Source of the DNA: Helicobacteraceae bacterium
GTDB taxonomy: Bacteria; Campylobacterota; Campylobacteria; Campylobacterales; Helicobacteraceae
Length of the DNA stretch: 6,619 nucleotides
Direction of reading: 5' to 3'
NCBI GenBank assembly: GCA_029258405.1
Contig: JARHYY010000102.1
Location: 1 to 6,619 of the forward strand
Part shown: piece after piece, positions 1-4,636 of the stretch
Layout: the number at the start of each line of letters is the position of its first letter
Numbering within the stretch: position 1 is the first letter of the stretch
The notes under the pieces: generated by a model
Seen by the model: the letters and a program-made list of their open reading frames with translations, nothing else
Told to the model about the DNA's origin: nothing
Databases searched by the model: none
Position numbers and translations under genes: made by a program

Positions 1-43
1 GGTTAATTTGCCACCTATTATTTTATATTTATTTATTTTAATG

Positions 44-116
44 TTTGAAATCAAAGTTTGATTATATTTTTTATTTATACTTTGATTTTAAGCATAAAAT
101 GGCTTTGATTTCAAAG
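44..116. repeat. Pair of TTTGA/TCAAA dyads forming a 13-bp inverted repeat
   Basis: Bases 44-56 (TTTGAAATCAAAG) are the exact reverse complement of 103-115 (CTTTGATTTCAAA). Each copy is also a dyad in itself: TTTGA-AA-TCAAA at 44-55 and CTTTGA-TT-TCAAAG at 103-116, with centres 60 bp apart. A third half-site, CTTTGATTT, lies at 80-88. The arrangement is seen directly. A role as paired operator sites or as a cruciform-forming repeat is inference, and AT-rich composition raises the chance of coincidence. The two-base spacer does not fit the FNR/CRP pattern of TTGAT-N4-ATCAA. Confidence 0.55.
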
Positions 117-129
117 CGAAGGTTACACT

Positions 130-195
130 ATGTTAAGTGCTTATGTATTAAAATGGTTATGTGGTTTGGGGGGAGTGTTAATGCTTAGGGTTTAG
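130..195 (+). CDS. Possible 21-residue hydrophobic peptide
   Basis: An ATG at 130 opens a 21-codon frame ending in TAG at 193-195. A purine-rich GAAGG at 118-122 sits 7 bases upstream, a plausible ribosome-binding site. The peptide starts MLSAYVLKWLCGL and ends in LMLRV. It is almost entirely hydrophobic with one Lys and one Arg, so it could span a membrane. A TATACT (76-81) and a CATAAA (93-98) lie upstream as possible -10 boxes. The G6 tract at 168-173 lies inside the frame, so slippage there would change the C-terminus. Small hydrophobic peptides with these traits include type I toxins, of which H. pylori has the AapA family, but I see no specific similarity. An ORF this short can easily arise by chance. 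Confidence 0.2.
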   Translation: MLSAYVLKWLCGLGGVLMLRV

Positions 196-261
196 AGTGG
201 GGGGATGTGGAGATAATGTTAAAGTTGGGATTGGTAAAATATAATCTAATTAAATTTTTAA

Positions 262-283
262 CCTCATAGCGAAAACTATGAGG
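262..283 (-). terminator. Putative intrinsic terminator of icd
   Basis: CCTCATAG (262-269) pairs with CTATGAGG (276-283) around a six-base CGAAAA loop, 11 bases beyond the icd stop codon. Read on the minus strand, the stem can be extended by pairing the T-rich stretch before it with the A-run after it, with one bulged base. The 3' tail is GGTTAAAAATTTAATT rather than a clean T-run, so strength is uncertain. Position and orientation fit the end of the icd transcript. Confidence 0.55.
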
Positions 284-294
284 GTTGATAAAAA

Positions 295-2490
295 TCAATT
301 TTTTTGAGCTATTTCTTCTATAATGGCATTAAATGTTTTACTTGGTCGCATAATTGCTTCTGTTTTACTATCATCAAACTTATAGTATCCACCTAAATGC
401 ACTTTGCTGCCCTGTATGCTATTGAATTCTAATCTTATATTATCTTCTTGGGTTTGAAGTTTATGGGCAATGGGTTTGAAAAATGCCGCCAAAGAAGAAT
501 CTTGTGTTTGTTGTGTAAGCATTTGTGCGAAATAAAGGCTTAAATAAAAATGGCTTGTTCTGTTATCATCTTCTCCTACTTTTCTTGATGGGGCTTTGTT
601 GTTATTGAGCCACTCTCCAATAGCACCATCAAGACATTCAGCAAGAATTTTTGCTCGAATATTATTATTTTTTTGTGCAAAAAATTCTAAACTTGCTTGC
701 AATGCCAAAAATTCGCCCAAGCTATCCCAACGCAAATGATTTTCTTCTACTAACTGCTCTACTTGTTTGGGCGCACTTCCCCCTGCACCTGTTTCAAACA
801 TTGCTCCGCCATTGAGCATGGGTACAACAGATAGCATTTTTGCACTTGTGCCAAGCTCTAAGATAGGGAATAAATCTGTAAGATAATCTCTTAAAACATT
901 GCCTGTAATAGAAATTACATTTTTTTGCACACGAATAAGCTCTAAAGATTTCAAGCATGCTTGTTTGGGTGCAAGTATTTCAATATCTTTTCCTTTTTCT
1001 TTTAGTCTTTGTTGTACTATATCAATCATAATTTTATTACTTGCTCTTTGAGAATCAAGCCAAAAGATAGCCTTCTCTCCTGTAATATCTGCTCTTTGTA
1101 TGCCTAAATCAATCCAATTCAAAACCGCATCAAATTTTGCTTGATTAGCACGATAAATATCACCTTTGCATACATTATGAGAAAGCAACACATTATCCTC
1201 ACTATCTACTATTATGATAGTTCCTTCATCTGGAGCTACAAATGTTTTATCATGCGAGCCATATTCTTGTGCTTTTTTTGCCATAAGCCCTACATTAGAA
1301 ACGCTTCCTAGCTCTTTGGGGTTGAGCGTACCATTTTTATGTAAATCTTCTAGCACGGCTTCATAAATGGTGGCATAAGTTTGATCGGGTATTATAGCGT
1401 TTGTATCACATTCATTACCATCCTTATCCCATAGCTTTGCACCGTTTTTAAGCATTGCTGGCATAGAGGCATCAACAATAACATCACTAGGGACATGCAA
1501 ATTGGTAATACCTTTTTGAGAATTAACCATAGAAATCTTTGCTGAATGTTGCATAATGTCGTGGTATTTGTTTAAAATCATATCTTTTTTGCTCGAAAGC
1601 TCAACCTTGCTTAAAAGTTCTGATAGTCCATTGTTAGCGTTAATGCCTAATTTTTCAAATTCATCAGCAAATTCATCAAAAAGTGGTTTAAAATATGTCT
1701 TTAATGCATAGCCAAATAAAATAGGATCGCTTATTTTCATCATGGTAGCTTTAAGGTGCAATGAAAATAAAATATTTTCTCTTTTGCATATTTCGATTTG
1801 TTGGGTATAGAAAGCACTTAGTTTTTGAATATCCATAAAAGTAGCATCTAAAATTTCATTTTTTTCAAGATTGATATTATCTTTTAAGATAGTACTTGTG
1901 CCACCTTTATCAATAAATTTTATTTGAGCTTTTGTTGGGTTTTTTATTAAAACTGCTTTTTCATTGGAGAAAAAATCGCCATCAAGCATATATGAAACCC
2001 TTGTTTTTGAGTTTTTATCAAATTGTGGAGCTCTGTAAGGATTTTTTTTAGCATATTCTTTTACAGCTTTAGTACATCTTCTATCTGAATTGCCTTGTCG
2101 TAATACAGGATTTACCGCAGAACCTAAAACCTTTTGATATTTTTCCTTAATGGCTTTTTGTTCATCATTTTGTGGCTCATCAGGAAAGTTAGGCACTTTA
2201 TAGCCCTTGACTTGAAGTTCTTGAATAGCTGCTTTGAGCTGCGGAATGGAAGCTGATATATTTGGTGTTTTAATAAGGTTCGCATCTTCTTGTTTTACTA
2301 ATGTTCCAAGAAAAGCGAGATCATCTTTAAAGCCATTTTCAGAAAACTGTGCCAGAACTCTTGCGGCAAGAGAAATATCTGCGGTTTCTACCGTAATGTT
2401 TGCATGCTTTAAAAAAGCTTTTGCAATAGGCAAAAATGAATAGGTTGCTAATGCTGGAGATTCATCAGTAAGGGTATAAGTAATTTTCAT
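295..2490 (-). CDS. icd: Monomeric isocitrate dehydrogenase (probably NADP-dependent)
   Basis: Oxidative decarboxylation of isocitrate to 2-oxoglutarate in the cytoplasm, a TCA-cycle step that usually supplies NADPH. The 731-aa protein is full length for the monomeric (~740 aa) family, which differs from the ~420-aa dimeric enzymes. Residues matching those that bind isocitrate and metal in the Azotobacter enzyme are visible: S124, N127, R131 and R137 in GSAVNPVLRQGNSDRR, K247 in SLHLKAT, D340 in VIVDASMPAM, Y410 in QEYGSHD, and R534, D535 and D539 in NVLRDYLTD. At the coenzyme 2'-phosphate site, R587 and R636 are kept, but the usual His is Gln (Q576, in SAPKQVEQ). Residue equivalences are from memory. 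The ATG at 2490 has AAGGAT six bases upstream (2497-2502). The gene starts 30 bp after the exported-protein gene and no separate promoter is clear, so the two are probably cotranscribed. Family assignment is very secure; coenzyme choice is less so. Confidence 0.97.
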   Translation of the reverse strand: MKITYTLTDESPALATYSFLPIAKAFLKHANITVETADISLAARVLAQFSENGFKDDLAFLGTLVKQEDANLIKTPNISASIPQLKAAIQELQVKGYKVPNFPDEPQNDEQKAIKEKYQKVLGSAVNPVLRQGNSDRRCTKAVKEYAKKNPYRAPQFDKNSKTRVSYMLDGDFFSNEKAVLIKNPTKAQIKFIDKGGTSTILKDNINLEKNEILDATFMDIQKLSAFYTQQIEICKRENILFSLHLKATMMKISDPILFGYALKTYFKPLFDEFADEFEKLGINANNGLSELLSKVELSSKKDMILNKYHDIMQHSAKISMVNSQKGITNLHVPSDVIVDASMPAMLKNGAKLWDKDGNECDTNAIIPDQTYATIYEAVLEDLHKNGTLNPKELGSVSNVGLMAKKAQEYGSHDKTFVAPDEGTIIIVDSEDNVLLSHNVCKGDIYRANQAKFDAVLNWIDLGIQRADITGEKAIFWLDSQRASNKIMIDIVQQRLKEKGKDIEILAPKQACLKSLELIRVQKNVISITGNVLRDYLTDLFPILELGTSAKMLSVVPMLNGGAMFETGAGGSAPKQVEQLVEENHLRWDSLGEFLALQASLEFFAQKNNNIRAKILAECLDGAIGEWLNNNKAPSRKVGEDDNRTSHFYLSLYFAQMLTQQTQDSSLAAFFKPIAHKLQTQEDNIRLEFNSIQGSKVHLGGYYKFDDSKTEAIMRPSKTFNAIIEEIAQKN

Positions 2491-2520
2491 GAAGTTATCC
2501 TTGTGTTTAATATTTATGAT

Positions 2521-2964
2521 TTATCGGTGTAAATCGATTCTTTCTTCTTGCATCTGGTAGGGTGCAATCGATACTTTGGGTGGCACAGGTTGAATATTGG
2601 ATTGCTTTGTATAAGCTTGAAATCTTGAGAGTTTCTTAGGTAACTCCTTTTGTTGAGATAAAGGAACAGTACCAACAACTTTTCCTGTTTTTGCATCTAT
2701 GAGCAATCCTTTATTAGGATTGTTTTTTTGGATTGTTTTTATTTGTTGTTCCATTTCTTTTTTCTTATCATTATTTAAATAGAGCGGTTGGAGCATTGGT
2801 TTTCTTCCCTCTGCATTAACAGTAGGCACTGAACGCATAGAATCAAAATAGCTTTTCTCTTTTTTTTGAGTTTCATTAAATTGAGCTTTCTTGTTCGTTT
2901 TTACATAGGTATCTGCCAAAGCAAAAGAAGATGCAAACATAACAACAATAAATATCCTATTCAT
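2521..2964 (-). CDS. Small exported protein of unknown function
   Basis: I do not recognise this 147-aa protein. Its start reads as a signal peptide: a basic MNR, a hydrophobic stretch (IFIVVMFASSFALA, residues 4-17) and a likely signal peptidase I site after ALA, before D18. No lipobox Cys is present and the protein has no cysteine, so a soluble periplasmic or secreted protein is expected. The mature ~130 residues are Lys/Gln/Asn-rich and basic. They include a charged, probably helical segment (about 64-82), a GLLIDAKTGKVVGTVPL segment (86-102) that looks like a beta hairpin, and a Pro-rich tail (125-135). I chose the ATG at 2964 because AAGGAG (2973-2978) lies 8 bases before it. A GTG at 2973-2971 would add three residues but overlaps that ribosome site. 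The gene precedes icd by 30 bp and is divergent from ridA. Confidence 0.8.
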   Translation of the reverse strand: MNRIFIVVMFASSFALADTYVKTNKKAQFNETQKKEKSYFDSMRSVPTVNAEGRKPMLQPLYLNNDKKKEMEQQIKTIQKNNPNKGLLIDAKTGKVVGTVPLSQQKELPKKLSRFQAYTKQSNIQPVPPKVSIAPYQMQEERIDLHR

Positions 2965-2972
2965 AGAACACA

Positions 2973-2978
2973 CTCCTT
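2973..2978 (-). promoter_or_regulatory. Ribosome-binding site that decides the start of the exported protein
   Basis: The minus strand reads AAGGAG here, 8 bases before the ATG at 2964. The in-frame GTG at 2973-2971 shares a base with this site and so is an unlikely start. Choosing the ATG also puts a basic MNR directly ahead of the hydrophobic signal segment. Confidence 0.75.
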
Positions 2979-3004
2979 TTTATTTATGCTAAAATATTGT
3001 TAAT

Positions 3005-3010
3005 ATTATA
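3005..3010 (-). promoter_or_regulatory. -10 box for the exported protein-icd transcript
   Basis: The minus strand reads a perfect TATAAT, placing transcription start near 2998 and giving a leader of about 34 bases with the ribosome site inside it. No good -35 is seen, which is usual for the main sigma factor in Helicobacter and Campylobacter. On the + strand the overlapping TATTAT at 3004-3009, or TATTAT at 3026-3031, could serve ridA, so the divergent promoters may overlap. Confidence 0.5.
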
Positions 3011-3054
3011 GAGTACTTTTGCTCATATTATCATAAAAATTTAAAGGAGTAATC

Positions 3055-3447
3055 ATGTCTGTTGAATCTATCGTATTTTTATCAACCAATGAAGCCCCAA
3101 AGGCTATTGGTCCCTATTCTCAAGCAACTGTTGTGGGTAACCTTATTTATACATCAGGGCAAATTGCCCTTCTCCCATCTGGTGCTATGATTGATGGAGG
3201 CATACAAGAACAAACTACACAAGTATTAAAAAATTTACAAGCTGTCCTTAAAGCAGGTGGAAGCAATTTCAATCAAGTTATCAAGACAACTATTTTTCTT
3301 GCTGATATGAATGACTTTGCTCTAGTTAATGAAATCTATGGTCAATTTTTTGGAGAGCATAAACCAGCTAGAAGCACCATTGCTGTAAAAACATTGCCTA
3401 AAAATGCTTTAATTGAAATTGAATGTATAGCCCTAAAGGTTTCTTAA
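3055..3447 (+). CDS. ridA: RidA family enamine/imine deaminase
   Basis: RidA (YjgF/YER057c/UK114 family) proteins are small cytoplasmic trimers that hydrolyse reactive 2-aminoacrylate-type enamines and imines formed by PLP enzymes such as threonine dehydratase, protecting other PLP enzymes. The 130-aa length is normal for the family. Visible hallmarks are GPYSQ (19-23, with Y21), the SGQI motif (34-37) and the C-terminal block HKPARSTIAVKTLP with R106, followed by IEIE with E121. R106 and E121 align with E. coli RidA R105 and E120, which define active deaminases, so this is probably an archetypal RidA rather than an inactive subgroup. The ATG at 3055 has AAAGGAG (3043-3049) five bases upstream. 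The gene is divergent from the icd unit and ends just ahead of the rplU promoter, so it is probably transcribed alone or with readthrough into rplU. Confidence 0.93.
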   Translation: MSVESIVFLSTNEAPKAIGPYSQATVVGNLIYTSGQIALLPSGAMIDGGIQEQTTQVLKNLQAVLKAGGSNFNQVIKTTIFLADMNDFALVNEIYGQFFGEHKPARSTIAVKTLPKNALIEIECIALKVS

Positions 3448-3454
3448 ACCAAAT

Positions 3455-3460
3455 TATAAT
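3455..3460 (+). promoter_or_regulatory. -10 box for rplU-rpmA
   Basis: A perfect TATAAT lies 8 bases after the ridA stop codon. A start of transcription near 3467 would give a leader of about 40 bases before rplU. An overlapping TATAGT at 3460-3465 is an alternative. No clear -35 is visible. Confidence 0.55.
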
Positions 3461-3507
3461 ATAGTACAAGCTTTAATCAAGCACAATGAAAAAAGGAGCA
3501 TAATTTA

Positions 3508-3819
3508 ATGTATGCGATTATTAAGAATGGAGGCAAACAATACAAGGTAAGCAAAGGCGATATTGTTCTCTTTGATAAGCTTAACCTTGAGCCAAAATCA
3601 GCTGTTTTTTTTGAAGAAGTTCTTGCTATCTCTCAAGACAATAATCTTGTCGTTGGCACCCCTTTTATAGAAGGAGCAAAAGTTGAGGGAACAGTTATTA
3701 ATGAAGGACGAGCAAAAAAAGTTATTACCTTCAAAAAAAGAAGACGAAAAGACAGCAAGACAAAACGAGGTTTTAGACGCTCTTTTACACGCGTACGAAT
3801 CATAGATATCAAAAACTAA
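3508..3819 (+). CDS. rplU: 50S ribosomal protein L21
   Basis: L21 binds 23S rRNA in the large ribosomal subunit. The 103-aa length is standard. It begins with the typical MYAIIKNGGKQYKV and contains the basic L21 signature near the C-terminus (residues 76-98: KKRRRKDSKTKRG followed by FRRSFTRVRI), the rRNA-binding part. The ATG at 3508 has AAGGAG at 3493-3498, nine bases upstream. Its stop codon overlaps the ribosome site of rpmA, with only nine bases between the two genes, so the pair should be cotranscribed and probably translationally coupled. The order rplU-rpmA is conserved across bacteria. Confidence 0.98.
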   Translation: MYAIIKNGGKQYKVSKGDIVLFDKLNLEPKSAVFFEEVLAISQDNNLVVGTPFIEGAKVEGTVINEGRAKKVITFKKRRRKDSKTKRGFRRSFTRVRIIDIKN

Positions 3820-3828
3820 GGAGCATCA

Positions 3829-4086
3829 ATGGCACACAAGAAAGGTCAGGGCAGCACACAAAATAACAGAGACTCCGCTGGACGCAGGCTAGGTGTTAAA
3901 AAATTTGGTGGAGAATTTGTTAGGGCAGGTAGTATAATTATACGCCAAAGAGGTACACAATTTCATGTAGGTAATAATGTGGGCATAGGCAAAGATCATA
4001 CTATTTTTTCTAAAATTGATGGCATTGTCAAGTTTGAAAAAAAAGATAAATATCGACAAAAAGTTTCTGTTTATACCGCCTTATAA
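3829..4086 (+). CDS. rpmA: 50S ribosomal protein L27
   Basis: L27 belongs to the large ribosomal subunit; its flexible N-terminal tail reaches the peptidyl-transferase centre. The 85-aa protein starts MAHKKGQGS without the cleavable N-terminal extension seen in Firmicutes. The NRDSAGRRLGVK segment (13-24) and the signature RQRGTQFHVGNNVG (39-52) followed by GKDHTIF (54-60) are present. Position 47 is Val where many L27 proteins have Pro (HPG); this may be a lineage variant. AAGGAG (3818-3823) overlaps the rplU stop and sits five bases before the ATG. In most related genomes obgE follows rpmA; here a gap and unrelated genes follow. Confidence 0.98.
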   Translation: MAHKKGQGSTQNNRDSAGRRLGVKKFGGEFVRAGSIIIRQRGTQFHVGNNVGIGKDHTIFSKIDGIVKFEKKDKYRQKVSVYTAL

Positions 4087-4306
4087 GATACATTTCATGC
4101 AATAAAGCCTTTGCTTTTTGCGTGAGATTTCAATCAATGCTTTATGGTGCTCTTATTAATATAAGTATAGTTTTTGAATTGCTAACATTAATTTTTATAG
4201 AAATTAGAATATCGCATTCTATAAATGTTTGATTTTTTTTGAAAAATGACGATGTAGTATATGCCTAATAAAAACAGGTGACATTCTTTATAAAAAGGAG
4301 TTATGA
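4087..4306. other. Intergenic region between rpmA and the YjfB-like gene
   Basis: These 220 bases hold no gene I can support. The first part has a hairpin likely to end or protect the rplU-rpmA transcript (4099-4121). A second, weaker hairpin (TAGAAT 4205-4210 with ATTCTA 4216-4221) is followed after 11 bases by a T8 run (4233-4240). Possible -10 boxes for the downstream gene include TATAGT (4166-4171) and TATATG (4257-4262), neither convincing. Confidence 0.6.
4099..4121 (+). terminator. Hairpin after rpmA, putative terminator
   Basis: GCAATAAAGC (4099-4108) pairs with GCTTTTTGC (4113-4121) as nine base pairs with one bulged T (4103) and a CTTT loop, 12 bases after the rpmA stop. In the shorter fold, AAAGC-CTTT-GCTTT, the T-run 4115-4119 forms part of the stem and tail. 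There is no separate long T-run after the full stem, so it could equally be an RNA-stabilising hairpin. Confidence 0.4.
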
Positions 4307-4510
4307 ATGGATACAACTGGAATGGTAGCTCATGCTGTAGCTTCTGGGAATATCTTGGCTATGAAAAAAGCAATGGATAGTCAAGAAAATATCATGTCCG
4401 GCTTACTTAATGGCATGGAAGCAAATTCGCAAAATCTTCACACAACAAGTGCCACACAAGCAACAGGAGTAAATACCGCAACAGACGGTGGAATTGATAT
4501 CAGAATCTAA
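4307..4510 (+). CDS. YjfB-like small protein, putative motility protein family
   Basis: A 67-aa cytoplasmic-type protein with no signal peptide or membrane segment. Its layout matches my memory of the YjfB family (named as putative motility proteins from B. subtilis YjfB): a short MD-type start, a helical segment with the family-like MKKAMDSQ (19-26), a hydrophobic stretch IMSGLLNGM (29-37), a Ser/Thr/Ala-rich low-complexity linker (about 41-60) and a GGIDIRI end. The molecular role of this family is not established. The ATG at 4307 is six bases after AAGGAG (4295-4300); another ATG at 4303 is out of frame and too close to that site. The gene stands alone, with 220 bases upstream and a strong terminator just downstream, so it is probably monocistronic. 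No flagellar gene lies nearby. I am fairly sure it is a real gene and moderately sure of the family. Confidence 0.75.
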   Translation: MDTTGMVAHAVASGNILAMKKAMDSQENIMSGLLNGMEANSQNLHTTSATQATGVNTATDGGIDIRI

Positions 4511-4516
4511 TATACA

Positions 4517-4550
4517 CAAAATAAATGCCATTTTAATGGCATTTATTTTG
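4517..4550. terminator. Strong intrinsic terminator of the YjfB-like gene
   Basis: Bases 4517-4532 and 4535-4550 form a perfect 16-bp inverted repeat with GCCATT-TT-AATGGC at its core, starting six bases after the stop codon. The + strand 3' arm ends in ATTTATTTT, so the stem contains its own T-rich tail. The symmetry means it could also stop transcripts coming from the right. Confidence 0.8.
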
Positions 4551-4572
4551 GTATTGATTAATCTTAATATAT

Positions 4573-4578
4573 CATAAT
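4573..4578 (+). promoter_or_regulatory. Possible -10 box for slt
   Basis: CATAAT lies in an AT-rich run between the upstream terminator and slt. A start near 4585 would give a leader of about 50 bases. A promoter is expected here because the strong terminator separates slt from the gene before it, but the exact box is uncertain. Confidence 0.3.
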
Positions 4579-4636
4579 GCCTTTAAGAAAATTAATGTTC
4601 TAGTCTAAAAGTAGGAGATATTGAGGCATCTGCACA

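Larger units (their letters stand above)
1..294. other. Left intergenic region, no recognisable protein gene
   Basis: No long open frame crosses this stretch and no tRNA-like fold was recognised. It changes character along its length. Bases 1-120 are very AT-rich and contain repeated TTTGAT/ATCAAA words arranged as dyads. Bases 159-231 are G- and T-rich on the + strand, with G6 runs at 168-173 and 199-204. Bases 261-284 form a hairpin that fits the end of the leftward icd transcript. A possible 21-residue ORF (130-195) is listed separately. Confidence 0.7.

Noticed and set aside
168..229. G-quadruplex
   Set aside because: Four G-runs exist, but the loops are roughly 14, 8 and 22 bases, too long for a stable quadruplex.
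2234..2443. A 69-codon + strand open frame
   Set aside because: It lies wholly antisense to icd, whose protein is conserved through this part; it has no supporting ribosome site or recognisable product.
2514..2696. A 60-codon minus-strand open frame
   Set aside because: It overlaps the exported-protein gene in another frame on the same strand, has no recognisable features, and its composition reads as a frame shadow.
4222..4255. Possible flagellar sigma-28 promoter before the YjfB-like gene
   Set aside because: CGATGT at 4250-4255 resembles the -10, but the TAAA at 4222-4225 is about seven bases too far away, and the element at correct spacing (TTGA) is a poor match.
4087..4306. Sigma-54 promoter before the YjfB-like gene
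   Set aside because: No GG-N10-GC arrangement with the flanking consensus was found on the + strand.
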